From Dongia_B sp035539075 (lineage in GTDB: Bacteria > Pseudomonadota > Alphaproteobacteria > Dongiales > Dongiaceae), in contig DATLJB010000052.1 in assembly GCA_035539075.1 (NCBI GenBank), positions 56,321 through 120,320 on the forward strand: a stretch of 64,000 bases of DNA. The letters are read 5' to 3'. Below the pieces are notes generated by a model. It searched no databases, was not told the origin of the DNA, and saw nothing but the letters and a program-made list of their open reading frames with translations. The translations under genes were made by a program, and so were the position numbers. Shown here one piece after another: positions 1 through 8,340 of this stretch. Numbering within the stretch: the first letter of the stretch is position 1; each line of letters opens with the position of its first letter.

Positions 1-108
1 TTGCGTTCTTCATCAGCGAAGGAGCCGGACCGCGATTCCCCCCGGCTCCATCTAGGAGCGTGCTCGGTCCAGCAGCCGCCAGGGATTCATTGACAGAGAG
101 AGGCAACG

Positions 109-411
109 ATGAGTGGCAAAGAGGAGCGGATCCGAGAGCTGGCACATGCCATTTGGCTGGAGGAAGGCAGGCCGGACGGGCGGGCGGAACAGCATTGGGA
201 ACGTGCCCGCCGCCAGATCGAGGCGCAGGAAATGCAGGATGGTGGCGGCTCGGTCAGCCGGGAAACGGCCGACCAGCCCGTACGAGAGGCCGCTGATGAG
301 CGGCGGAAGCCGGCTGAGGTGCGACGCAAGGCAGCCGCTTCCCCCGCCCGGCGTTCGGCAGGAAACGGGAAAGCCGCCAAAACCAAACCCGGCGGCGAAA
401 GCCGGACCTAG
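109..411 (+). CDS. DUF2934 small stress-type protein
   Basis: A 100-residue soluble protein. Residues 5-38 have the DUF2934 pattern: a helix with ELAHAIW, then EEGRPDGR and HWERA. The rest is a charged, Ala/Arg/Lys-rich, probably disordered tail. The start ATG follows a GAGAGAGG-like Shine-Dalgarno. The biochemical role of the family is unknown; in rhizobia such genes often sit among general-stress genes, as here. A second DUF2934 gene lies at 2506. The domain call is good; any function is not known. Confidence 0.8.
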   Translation: MSGKEERIRELAHAIWLEEGRPDGRAEQHWERARRQIEAQEMQDGGGSVSRETADQPVREAADERRKPAEVRRKAAASPARRSAGNGKAAKTKPGGESRT

Positions 412-495
412 CGACGGCGTAGGCGCCGGAAGAATGCGGCGAGGAATAGGCTATATATCGCTCCATTCATGCGCGCTGCTCATGCGTCGCCGGCA

Positions 496-523
496 GCCTG
501 ACGGGAGGGGGCCGCCGTCAGGC
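496..523 (-). terminator. hairpin overlapping the dodecin stop codon
   Basis: A 9-bp perfect stem (GCCTGACGG / CCGTCAGGC) with a G-rich loop spans the stop codon of the dodecin gene. There is no U-run, so this is a possible transcript end or mRNA-stabilising hairpin rather than a classical terminator. Confidence 0.35.
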
Positions 524-733
524 ACCACCTGCCTCATACCGGAAGCCGAGGCGCAGCGTCACCTGGTAATGGGCCACCTTGCCGCCCTCCAGATGGCCGC
601 GGATATTGCTGACTTCAAACCAGTCGAGGTTCCGCAATGTCTTGGCCGCTGTGGCCACGCCGCTGCTGATGGCATCGTCGATGCTCTTTTCCGACGTGCC
701 GACGATCTCGCTGATGGCATAGGTCTTTCCCAT
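518..733 (-). CDS. dodecin-family flavin-binding protein
   Basis: A 71-residue protein with the whole dodecin fold. It has the N-terminal strand with YAISEIVGTS, a helix (SIDDAISSGVATAAKTLRN), the conserved strand with LDWFEVSNIRG, and a C-terminal strand ending in VTLRLGFRYE. Dodecins form hollow dodecamers that store and buffer flavins in the cytosol; the Trp in DWFEV stacks on the isoalloxazine ring in characterised members. The ATG at 733 has a GGAG site 8-9 nt upstream, so a longer upstream frame was not used. It is monocistronic, facing away from the DUF2934 gene. Confidence 0.88.
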   Translation of the reverse strand: MGKTYAISEIVGTSEKSIDDAISSGVATAAKTLRNLDWFEVSNIRGHLEGGKVAHYQVTLRLGFRYEAGGA

Positions 734-804
734 GATTCTCACTCCGTTTCGATTGTCGGACGATCCTTGCATTGGTCGGCCGGGCACGGCTAGTCTAGCA
801 CAGT

Positions 805-1104
805 TTACAGGGCGGCCATTTCCGCATGGGTGGCCAAGGAAATTCCCGTCGCCACCTGATGCGCGCCCCGCGCGATCGCGTCCTTAACCTCTCCCTCCAG
901 ACGCTGATGCAGGTTTTCTCCCAGCTTCACGACTGGTTTGCTTCCCGATCGATCCAGATGCGCCAGAGGAAGCGGTGCATCCTTCATGATGATAAGAGCT
1001 GCGAAAATATCGCTGCCTTGCAAAAGGACATGGTATTGACCCCTGGCTTCATCCCAATGTGCGACCTCACTTAATTTGACGGCCTTTGCCGACATAACGT
1101 TCAT
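805..1104 (-). CDS. hypothetical protein, 99 aa
   Basis: A small soluble protein with no family I recognise. An N-terminal stretch of likely strands (AHWDEARGQYHVLLQGSD, FAALIIM) is followed by a helix-rich half ending in ATHAEMAAL. The start is supported by GAGG five bases before the ATG. It is convergent with nothing and lies 71 bp upstream of the dodecin gene on the same strand, so the two could be co-transcribed. The function is unknown. Confidence 0.55.
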   Translation of the reverse strand: MNVMSAKAVKLSEVAHWDEARGQYHVLLQGSDIFAALIIMKDAPLPLAHLDRSGSKPVVKLGENLHQRLEGEVKDAIARGAHQVATGISLATHAEMAAL

Positions 1105-1344
1105 TTCAACCTCATCATTGTTCGTTCAGCTTCCCATGGCTCCAGTCGGCCACAGAACGGCAGCATCTACAGGAACCCATCACGTGCCGGGTTTGTTTCA
1201 ACCTGCGTCAAAGCGAACCTCTCAAAGAGCGAAGAAGCGGCTGCCATGATATCAATGGCGCTTCGATCGATCAGCCGGAAGCGACCAGGCCGCTACATTG
1301 ATTGAAAGAATATTGCCATACGATTGGCTTCACGGCATGGCGTG

Positions 1345-1533
1345 CTACGACCAGAAACGGAAGCCAAGCGCCACGAGAGCCGCGGAGAGCGAGAGGCTTG
1401 CAGCCGCGAGCGGTACAGCACGCATCAGGCGGCGACCAAAGGCGATGATCATTGTTGCGGGGTATATGGCCAAAGCCAGACATATGGAGAAGGTCACGGC
1501 GTATTGGAAGAAATGTTCCAGAAAGGTAGACAC
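1345..1533 (-). CDS. possible small membrane protein (GTG start)
   Basis: A 62-residue frame starting at GTG, with a GAGGT Shine-Dalgarno five bases upstream. It has two hydrophobic segments (about residues 11-30 and 38-58) separated by a basic FGRRLMR loop, as expected for a small double-pass inner-membrane protein. No family is recognised. It lies in the 660-bp stretch between 1105 and 1765, where I see no other credible gene. Comparative conservation of the frame would be needed to be sure. Confidence 0.4.
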   Translation of the reverse strand: MSTFLEHFFQYAVTFSICLALAIYPATMIIAFGRRLMRAVPLAAASLSLSAALVALGFRFWS

Positions 1534-1765
1534 GTCATACCTCGCCCGAGAGCCGCATGCGGAGAGCCGTATATTCAGAAGCATCTGTTAGGAGCGGCAG
1601 CGTCGGCGGAGCAACCAAACCAAGCGAGAATGCGTTCCGCCTGGTGCGAGCGTTCGCGAGATGGTGATCGATCCGCCCAACGTCCAGCTTCTGTGGCATT
1701 TCCCGCTACGCAGATTCGATATTTGATGCTGCAGCTCGCGGAACGTTTCGGCGCAGGAACCTGCC

Positions 1766-2353
1766 TTGGCACATTCGCTCCGACATTTGAAAACCGAAGC
1801 CAGTAATTGCCAGCGTTGCGATATCTGGCGCTGCGGCGGACAGGTTGTGTTTGGCGAAGGGCCGCGTCACGCGCCGTTAATGCTGGTGGGCGAGCAACCC
1901 GGCCATGAGGAGGATCTGACAGGACACCCCTTCGTCGGCCCCGCCGGTCGACTCCTGGATATTGCGATCTCAGAGGCCGGCTTTTCGCGTGAAGCCGTCT
2001 ACGTCACGAACGCGGTCAAACATTTCAAGTTCGTGCAGAGAGGGAAGCGGCGACTGCACCAGAAGCCGACCAGTGGAGAAATCGATATCTGCAAATGGTG
2101 GCTGCAACAAGAGATCGCGATCATTGGGCCGAAAGTCGTCGTGGCGCTTGGCGCCAGCGCTGCGCGGGCCGTGTTCGGCAAGCCGATGGCCGTCCAGGCT
2201 AATCGCGGCAAGACCTTTCCCCTCGCACCGGACCTGATCGGCCTTGTTGCGATCCATCCCTCCTTCGTCCTCCGCCAGCGGGAAAGCGCACAACGGGCCG
2301 CCCTGTCGCGGCAGCTTGCGACCGATCTGAAACAGGCCTTCGCCCTCCTCTGA
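1766..2353 (+). CDS. udgX: UdgX-type uracil-DNA glycosylase family protein
   Basis: A 195-residue member of the uracil-DNA glycosylase superfamily. It has N-terminal Cys15 and Cys18 (NCQRC) for the Fe-S cluster, the GEQPGHEEDLTGHPFVGPAG uracil-binding motif, and KRRLHQ at residues 94-99. The last is the extended loop that defines UdgX and carries the His that bonds covalently to the abasic sugar in the mycobacterial enzyme. The C-terminal AIHPSFVLR loop is also present. The only in-frame start downstream of an in-frame stop at 1724 is TTG at 1766, preceded by AGGA. A role in uracil capture or repair is inferred from the family; the NHEJ genes nearby fit a DNA-repair neighbourhood. Confidence 0.85.
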   Translation: MAHSLRHLKTEASNCQRCDIWRCGGQVVFGEGPRHAPLMLVGEQPGHEEDLTGHPFVGPAGRLLDIAISEAGFSREAVYVTNAVKHFKFVQRGKRRLHQKPTSGEIDICKWWLQQEIAIIGPKVVVALGASAARAVFGKPMAVQANRGKTFPLAPDLIGLVAIHPSFVLRQRESAQRAALSRQLATDLKQAFALL

Positions 2354-2505
2354 AGGGTCCGACGCGAAATCCGGCTCAGCCGCCGTGTGTCCCACCCTCT
2401 GCTTATATTGCACCCTCCGCTTTTTCCATATCGGGCGGAACCAACGATCTGCCCTCCGCTTCACCATTCACGACTGTGGTCACGAGGTGTGCGACGGAGG
2501 CTGGC

Positions 2506-2793
2506 ATGCGAGAGGAAGCAATCAGGCGTCACGCTTATGAGCTGTGGGAGGCGGCCGGCCGGCCGATCGGCCGCGACGAGGAGTTCTGGGAAAAGGGAAA
2601 GGAATTGGCAGCAATTGAAGAGAACCAGCTGATGGCAACCAAACCGACCAGGGAGAATAGCGAGGGTCCCTGGGGCGAGCCCGTCGAAACAGGAATCGCG
2701 ATCGAGAACCAAGGCGACTTTCCGGGTATCGCCGATCAGGGAGATGAGCAGCCTCAGCCCCCGGCAAGGACGCAATCGACAAGCGCTAGATGA
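2506..2793 (+). CDS. DUF2934 protein, second copy
   Basis: A 95-residue protein. Residues 1-35 match DUF2934 (AIRRHAYELWEAAGRP, then GRDEEFWEKG), followed by a polar, Pro/Gln/Glu-rich tail. ATG at 2506 has GGAGG five bases upstream; a longer frame from 2476 lacks such a site. It is a paralogue of the gene at 109 with little similarity outside the domain. It lies 81 bp upstream of a PRC-barrel gene on the same strand. Confidence 0.75.
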   Translation: MREEAIRRHAYELWEAAGRPIGRDEEFWEKGKELAAIEENQLMATKPTRENSEGPWGEPVETGIAIENQGDFPGIADQGDEQPQPPARTQSTSAR

Positions 2794-2874
2794 TCTCCAT
2801 CAAGCGACCGCAGGAGGGAACAGGTCGCTCCCCGGAAGCTTAGTCAGAAGCCAACATTCAACCAGGAGGATCGC

Positions 2875-3255
2875 ATGGCATCCACCCTTCCAGCCGACCA
2901 GGACACCCTGGCCAAGGACGAAACCTATAGCCTGATTTCCGCCTCGAAAGTGCAGGGAACCGACGTCTACAATCCGGGCGGCGAGCACATCGGTGACCTC
3001 GAAGACGTCATGATCGACAAACTATCCGGCAAAGTTGCATACGCCGTCGTAAGTTTCGGCGGGTTTCTTGGCATGGGCGAGGAACGTCGCGCCTTGCCGT
3101 GGTCGATCCTCACCTACGATATCGACAAGGAGGGCTATGTCGCCCAGGCCAGCGACGAAGTCGTGCGCAGCACGCCGGAACTGGGCGATTATGGCGACCG
3201 TGAATGGGGCGCGCGGCTTCATCAGCACTATGGCGTTTCACCCTATTGGATCTAA
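2875..3255 (+). CDS. PRC-barrel domain protein (cytosolic)
   Basis: A 126-residue protein with a single PRC-barrel: LISASKVQGTDVYN, then GEHIGDLEDVMID and KVAYAVVSFGGFLGMGE. Such domains are small beta-barrels found in ribosome maturation, photosynthetic reaction centres and many stress-induced proteins of rhizobia. No signal peptide is visible. A strong AGGAGG lies 7 bases before the ATG. A bidirectional terminator follows at 3387. A secreted two-domain relative is encoded at 8341. Confidence 0.88.
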   Translation: MASTLPADQDTLAKDETYSLISASKVQGTDVYNPGGEHIGDLEDVMIDKLSGKVAYAVVSFGGFLGMGEERRALPWSILTYDIDKEGYVAQASDEVVRSTPELGDYGDREWGARLHQHYGVSPYWI

Positions 3256-3386
3256 CCCGTCATGAACCTCATCGCCGTAAGATTGATCGGCGGCTTCGCA
3301 ACGTTCTATCGAGAGCGGCGTCAGCCTTGGGAAGAGCCGATTGAACGGACTTGAATCGCGAAAGTGCCAATGGCCAAAGGAAGCGG

Positions 3387-3413
3387 AAAGGCCAACCTAA
3401 CGGGTTGGCCTTT
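3387..3413. terminator. bidirectional Rho-independent terminator
   Basis: An 11-bp perfect stem (AAAGGCCAACC / GGTTGGCCTTT) with a 5-base loop, with a pyrimidine-rich T tract on the plus side and a matching A tract on the other. It lies between the convergent PRC-barrel and Gly-rich secreted protein genes. Confidence 0.85.
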
Positions 3414-3453
3414 CTCTTTCGCTTCCCGGGGTGTGCGAGGTAGCCGCGCCGGC

Positions 3454-3837
3454 TCAACTGCCGCCGCCCGAACCACTGCCCGCGCCGCCCCCGGAGGAAC
3501 CCGCACCGCTTCCGCCCATTCCACTCCCGCCCCCCGTACCGGACCCGCTCCCGCTTCCTATGCCGCTCCCGCCACTTGGATTGGCTCCATTAGGCGAGGC
3601 CGTTCCATTGGAGTTGGGCCCATTGGAATTGGCGCCGCCGGCGTTTGGGTTGGTGCCGTTATTGATGCCGTTGTTCCCCGGGGAGCTTCTGTTGTTCTGC
3701 GGGCTACCGGGAACGCAATTTGTGTTTTGTGAGCCGACGCATCCAGGCATGCCCGGCATGCCATTCGTCGATTGTGCAAAGGCAACGCCACCGGAGAAGA
3801 GAAGCGCTGCGGCCGCCATCGTCATTGGTCGATACAT
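3454..3837 (-). CDS. secreted Gly/Ser/Asn-rich low-complexity protein
   Basis: A 127-residue protein with a Sec signal peptide (cleavage after about residue 21, at VAFA-QS). A short GMPGMPGC segment and CVGS/NCVPG follow, which could form one disulphide. The rest is Asn/Gly repeats and finally Gly/Ser runs to the C terminus. No enzymatic fold is expected; it is probably an exported or periplasmic disordered protein. AGGAG lies 6-7 bases before the ATG. Such low-complexity proteins are common next to stress genes in this group. The function is unknown. Confidence 0.65.
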   Translation of the reverse strand: MYRPMTMAAAALLFSGGVAFAQSTNGMPGMPGCVGSQNTNCVPGSPQNNRSSPGNNGINNGTNPNAGGANSNGPNSNGTASPNGANPSGGSGIGSGSGSGTGGGSGMGGSGAGSSGGGAGSGSGGGS

Positions 3838-4075
3838 AGGGAACTCCTTCCGTTATTTGAACGTGAAGCAGCTTTTGCGGCGGTTGTTCCTAACCCTCTT
3901 TCTCTCCATTTCGCGCAGGCGGGTCGACGGCATTGGTGAACAACCTTTCTCCCCGACCCGTTTCGCTTCTCCCGTTTCGCCTCTCCGGGGAGCCCCCGAT
4001 CGCGGAACTTGCCGTTACCAAAGCGCTTTCACGTAATAACTCTGCGCTTCATCCAATGCTTCGGAGGGAGGACGA

Positions 4076-4663
4076 TTGGAACCGGATTACCGAAAATTCA
4101 TTTCGCCTCTCGATCTTCCCTGGCAGGATGAACCGACGGGGGATGTCCTCGTGATTGTCGAGACGCCCCGCGGCAGTCGAAACAAATATGCTTTCGACCC
4201 GGTCTACGGTCAGTTCCGGTTGAAGAAGGTATTGCCGCTCGGCTTCAGCTTCCCCTTCGATTTTGGCTTCATTCCCTCCACTCGTGGGGCCGACGGAGAC
4301 CCGCTGGATGTCCTGGTTCTCTTGGACGAGCCGTTGCCGATGGGTTGCCTGGTAAAAGGACGACCCATCGGCGTCATCGAATTGGAGCAGACCCGTAACG
4401 GGCATACTTTCCGCAACGACCGGCTGATCGTCCTGCCGACCGGCCTCAGTTGTCGCAACAACATGCAGTGCCTGGCTGATTTGCCGGATACGCTGGTCGG
4501 CGAGATCGAGGCGTTTTTCGTGGATTATGCCCGCCAGGATGGGCGCGACACGCGACCCGTCGGGCGCGGCTCCGAAGCAAGAGCCGTCGAGCTGATCAGG
4601 GAAGGAGCGCAACAGGCGGCAATCGCCCGTCATTCGTCACCCGTCCCGTTGCCGACGCGGTGA
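4076..4663 (+). CDS. ppa: inorganic pyrophosphatase family protein, coupled to ligD
   Basis: A 195-residue family I inorganic pyrophosphatase-like protein. The signature DGDPLDVLVL (three metal-binding Asp) is at about residues 73-82, preceded by PFDFGFIP and followed by KGRPIGV. The start is TTG with a strong GGAGG. Several positions differ from what I recall of E. coli PPase: the Tyr residues of NYGY are Phe, and KYEID reads KYAFD. Activity may therefore be altered. The stop overlaps the GTG of ligD (GTGA), implying translational coupling. Removing PPi made by the LigD polymerase and ligase is an attractive but untested role. Confidence 0.8.
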   Translation: MEPDYRKFISPLDLPWQDEPTGDVLVIVETPRGSRNKYAFDPVYGQFRLKKVLPLGFSFPFDFGFIPSTRGADGDPLDVLVLLDEPLPMGCLVKGRPIGVIELEQTRNGHTFRNDRLIVLPTGLSCRNNMQCLADLPDTLVGEIEAFFVDYARQDGRDTRPVGRGSEARAVELIREGAQQAAIARHSSPVPLPTR

Positions 4664-7470
4664 CGGATACCGGGCTCATCCACGCCGAAGGAACAAGCGG
4701 CCGGTCTTCGTGTTCTTTTCCCGCTGAGGTCGCAGAAAGGCGGAACAACGTGGATTCCCCGGTTGCACGCAGCAAGAAGCTAACCCGCTACCGGCAGAAG
4801 CGGGATTTCAACCTGACCGCCGAGCCGTCGGGGGATAGCACCATTGCCGCGAGCGGCAAGCTGCGCTTCGTCATCCAAAAACATGCCGCCACGCGGCTGC
4901 ATTATGATTTCCGCCTCGAGCTGGACGGCGTTTTCCGTTCCTGGGCGGTTACCAGAGGACCGTCGCTCAGTCCCGCCGATAAGAGATTGGCCGTTGAAGT
5001 CGAAGACCATCCGCTCGATTACGGCGATTTCGAGGGGACCATTCCGAAAGGTCAATATGGCGGCGGCACTGTCCAGCTCTGGGATCGCGGCTATTGGGAG
5101 CCGCTCGAAACCGAAGATCCGGCAGCGGCGCTGCGCAAGGGCGAACTGAAATTCCGCCTCCATGGTGCGCGCCTGCATGGCAGCTGGGTCATCGTGCGGA
5201 TGAAGCATGATCGAACCGGCGGAAAGCGGAACAACTGGCTGCTGATCAAGCATCGCGACGAATATGCACAAAACAAAGGCGACGCCATCCTCGCCGAGGA
5301 CAAATCGGTGGCTTCGTCGCGATCAATGGAAGAAATCGCTGCCGGAAAAGGTCGCCGCCCCAAGCCTTTCATGCGAAGAGGTCAAGCGGCCGCTGCCGCC
5401 GACGCGGTCTGGAACAGCCGAGCCCGCAGTGAGCCCAACGCCGAGGACGCCAAACCTTCCCGCCCGGCACGGAACCCCGCCGGCCGATCCTCTGGTCGTC
5501 AGAAGCAGTCAACGCGCCGCATGCCGCTGCCCGTATTCATTGAGCCGCAGCTTTGCCAGCCGGTCGAACGCCCGCCCGAAGGCAAGGACTGGGTGCATGA
5601 AATCAAATTCGATGGTTATAGGGTGCAAATGCGTATCCTCCAGGGCGCGGTGACGTTGAAGACCCGCAAGGGGCTGGACTGGACGGATAAATTCGGCACC
5701 ATCGTCAAGGCTGCCTCCTCCCTTCCGGATGGCATCGTCGATGGCGAGATCGTCGCCCTCGACGCCAATGCCGCGCCTGACTTCGCGGCCCTGCAGGCAG
5801 CGCTGTCGGAGCAGGACACAGACCGGCTGATCTTCTTCGCCTTTGATCTCCTCCATGATGGCATTGAGGACCTGCGTCCGCTGCCGCTGGCGGAGCGCAA
5901 GGCGCGCCTGCAGGCCTTTCTCGCGCGCGGCCGTCGCACCAAACTCATCCGCTATGTGGAACATTTCGCCAGCAGCGGCGACGCGGTTCTCAAATCAGCC
6001 TGCCGGCTGTCGCTTGAAGGGGTGGTATCGAAGCAATTGAGCGCCCCCTATCGGTCCGGCCGCGGCAACGCCTGGACCAAGGCCAAGTGCCGGGCCGGAC
6101 ATGAGGTCGTTATCGGCGGCTGGTCCACCACCAATGGGAAATTCCGCTCTCTTCTGGCCGGCATCCATCACGGCGACCACTTCATCTATGTCGGCCGTGT
6201 CGGTACCGGATATACCGCCGCCAAGGTAAAGCGGCTCATGCAACGCCTGAAGGAAGTCAAAGCGGACGCATCCCCCTTTACCGGCGTCGGAGCGCCCCGC
6301 CGCGAAACGGGTATCCACTGGACCAAGCCTGAGCTTGTGGCTGAAATCGAATTCGCCGGCTGGACCGGAGACGGCATGGTCAGACAGGCGGCCTTCAAAG
6401 GCCTTCGCGAGGACAAACCCGCGGAAGAGGTCCAGACGGAGACACCCGCGCGGCCCACCCGCACGAATACGCCTTCGCCAAGCCGGCCCGCTGCTCATGC
6501 GACCCGGGCTAAAACAAAACCCACGGCGGCGGCCTCCACCCGGATAAAACGGCCCTCCGCGGGGAGCAAGCCCGACGTCATGGGCGTCCTCATTTCCAAG
6601 CCGGATAAGCCTCTCTGGCCTGATGCGGGCGATGACGAACCCGTAACCAAGCTCGATCTCGCGCGCTATTACGAGGCCGTGGGACCGTGGATGATGCCTC
6701 ATCTTGAGGGGCGTCCTTGTTCCGTCGTCCGCGCCCCGGACGGCTATGCGGGCGAGCAGTTCTTTCAGCGGCACGCCATGCCGGGCACCTCGTCATTGCT
6801 CAATCTTGTCACCGTATTCGGCGATAAAAAGCCCTACCTGCAGGTCGACCGCGTCGAAGGCTTGGCTGTCCTGGCGCAGATAGCGGCACTGGAGCTGCAT
6901 CCCTGGAACTGCCAGCCGGGCAATCCGGAAATTCCCGGTCGCCTCATTTTCGATCTCGATCCTGGGCCGAAAGTGGAATTCTCGGCCGTAATCGATGCCG
7001 CGAAAGAGCTCCGCCGGCGGCTCGCCGAAATCGGCCTGGTGGGTTTTTGCAAGACGACCGGCGGCAAGGGCCTGCACGTTGTCACGCCGCTGGCAAAGCG
7101 CAGGAACAGCAAACTGACCTGGCCGCAGGCGAAGGCTTTCGCCAAGGAGATCTGTGTGCAGATGGCCCGTGATGCCGCTGAACGATACGTGGTCAACATG
7201 GCGAAGAAATTGCGGACGAACCGCATCTTTCTCGACTATCTGCGGAACGACCGCATGGCGACTGCCGTCGCCCCGCTATCGCCGCGAGCGAGACCCGGCG
7301 CCACCGTCTCCATGCCGCTTACCTGGAACCAGGTAAAGGACGGACTGGATCCGAAGCGCTACACGGTTCGCACCGTACCGGAAATGCTGTCGCGGATGAA
7401 AGCCTGGGCCGACTATGACGACGCGGAGCGGCCGCTTGAGGATGCGATCAAAAAGCTCGCATCAAAATGA
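4660..7470 (+). CDS. ligD: ATP-dependent DNA ligase LigD (PE-LIG-POL)
   Basis: A 936-residue multidomain NHEJ ligase. The 3'-phosphoesterase domain is at about residues 65-195 (RLHYDFRLEL; DHPLDYGDFEGTIPKGQYGGG). The ligase domain is at about 290-600, with adenylated Lys316 in EIKFDGYR and EGVVSKQ. A basic, Pro/Ala-rich linker precedes the primase/polymerase domain at about 645-936, with metal-binding Asp765 and Asp767 in FDLDPG and KTTGGKGLHV. This domain order is typical of proteobacteria. GTG at 4660 overlaps the ppa stop; a second GTG at 4750 with an upstream GAAAGG could give a form 30 residues shorter. It works with the two Ku proteins encoded downstream. Confidence 0.95.
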   Translation: MTDTGLIHAEGTSGRSSCSFPAEVAERRNNVDSPVARSKKLTRYRQKRDFNLTAEPSGDSTIAASGKLRFVIQKHAATRLHYDFRLELDGVFRSWAVTRGPSLSPADKRLAVEVEDHPLDYGDFEGTIPKGQYGGGTVQLWDRGYWEPLETEDPAAALRKGELKFRLHGARLHGSWVIVRMKHDRTGGKRNNWLLIKHRDEYAQNKGDAILAEDKSVASSRSMEEIAAGKGRRPKPFMRRGQAAAAADAVWNSRARSEPNAEDAKPSRPARNPAGRSSGRQKQSTRRMPLPVFIEPQLCQPVERPPEGKDWVHEIKFDGYRVQMRILQGAVTLKTRKGLDWTDKFGTIVKAASSLPDGIVDGEIVALDANAAPDFAALQAALSEQDTDRLIFFAFDLLHDGIEDLRPLPLAERKARLQAFLARGRRTKLIRYVEHFASSGDAVLKSACRLSLEGVVSKQLSAPYRSGRGNAWTKAKCRAGHEVVIGGWSTTNGKFRSLLAGIHHGDHFIYVGRVGTGYTAAKVKRLMQRLKEVKADASPFTGVGAPRRETGIHWTKPELVAEIEFAGWTGDGMVRQAAFKGLREDKPAEEVQTETPARPTRTNTPSPSRPAAHATRAKTKPTAAASTRIKRPSAGSKPDVMGVLISKPDKPLWPDAGDDEPVTKLDLARYYEAVGPWMMPHLEGRPCSVVRAPDGYAGEQFFQRHAMPGTSSLLNLVTVFGDKKPYLQVDRVEGLAVLAQIAALELHPWNCQPGNPEIPGRLIFDLDPGPKVEFSAVIDAAKELRRRLAEIGLVGFCKTTGGKGLHVVTPLAKRRNSKLTWPQAKAFAKEICVQMARDAAERYVVNMAKKLRTNRIFLDYLRNDRMATAVAPLSPRARPGATVSMPLTWNQVKDGLDPKRYTVRTVPEMLSRMKAWADYDDAERPLEDAIKKLASK

Positions 7471-7774
7471 TTCAGGCTTGGAGCCAGGTCCGCTCGGAAC
7501 CGGTCCCGCCCCATTGGTGGCCGATGTTTGGTATCCCGACAAGCGCCCCCCGGTAATGCACGTTCCCTTCACAGACGGGAGCCCCTCTCAGAGGCGATAT
7601 CGCCCGGATCTTGCATATTCCGCGCAAACTCCGACCAGAGCTTCCCACCAAAGCGCAGCGGTACGCACCATACAAATTCCCCTTTGCGCAGCCTTTGATG
7701 GAACGATCCGCCACTGCCCATCCTTATAAGAAGGCTCGTAAATGAGATAGCGACAGCCAATGAAGGAGGTTTCT
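7471..7774. other. intergenic region upstream of the KGG gene
   Basis: 304 bp without a credible gene. The only notable element is GGAAC at about 7703-7707 followed 17 bases later by CCTTA, a weak match to an EcfG-type promoter 40-70 bp before the KGG gene. Confidence 0.4.
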
Positions 7775-8053
7775 ATGGCCAACGAAAAGCGGGGCTTTGG
7801 CTCCATGGACGAGGCGCGCCAGCGCGAAATCGCCAGCAAGGGCGGCCAGGCCAGTGGTGGAAATTTCAAGAACAATCCCGAACGGGCATCCGATGCCGGC
7901 CATCGCGGAGGCCAGGCCAGCGGGGGCAATTTCAAGAACAATCCCGAACGGGCGTCCGAAGCCGGCCGCCGCGGCGGTCAAGTGAGCGGCGGTAATTTCC
8001 GCAATAATCCTGAACGCGCTTCCGAAGCTGGCCGCAAGGGCGGTGAATCTTAA
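7775..8053 (+). CDS. KGG-repeat stress-induced protein
   Basis: A 92-residue, very hydrophilic protein made of near-identical units. An initial MDEARQREIASKGGQ is followed by three units of about 22 residues with the pattern SGGNF-x-NNPERAS-AG-x-x-GGQ. This is the KGG/con-10/YciG-like family linked to stress and desiccation in bacteria and fungi; the proteins are thought to be intrinsically disordered. The ATG at 7775 has AAGGAGG seven bases upstream, so the ATG at 7760 was rejected. A strong terminator follows. Confidence 0.87.
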   Translation: MANEKRGFGSMDEARQREIASKGGQASGGNFKNNPERASDAGHRGGQASGGNFKNNPERASEAGRRGGQVSGGNFRNNPERASEAGRKGGES

Positions 8054-8073
8054 AGCCCCGCCGTCGCGCCGAG

Positions 8074-8111
8074 AAAAAGAGGAGTGCTTCTCCCGGCGCT
8101 CCTCTTTTTTT
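8074..8111 (+). terminator. Rho-independent terminator after the KGG gene
   Basis: The stem AAAAAGAGGAG / CTCCTCTTTTT ends in seven Ts, 20 bp after the KGG stop codon. Confidence 0.88.
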
Positions 8112-8340
8112 GCGCGCTCTTTCTATCCGCTCGCCAGCCTCGCTCGGCTCGTACTCGTAAGCGTGACCTCGCACCAGCTGCGCCTGTTCTCTTCAAATTC
8201 CAGTGTGCTGCCCTGGCTTCAGCTTTAGGACGAGGGACGCTATCTATTTGTACGGATCACCGGCGACAAGACCGCCGCGGGAACAAACTGCGCGATATTC
8301 ATATTAATGTTGCATCCGTGTTCTCGAAAGGAGTCTTTCC

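Noticed and set aside
5995..6774. Long open frame antisense to ligD
   Set aside because: It shadows a GC-rich, strongly conserved gene; no start site or family resemblance.
7835..8050. Regular repeats that could suggest CRISPR or a tandem repeat locus
   Set aside because: They are in-frame codon repeats of the KGG protein, with no spacers.
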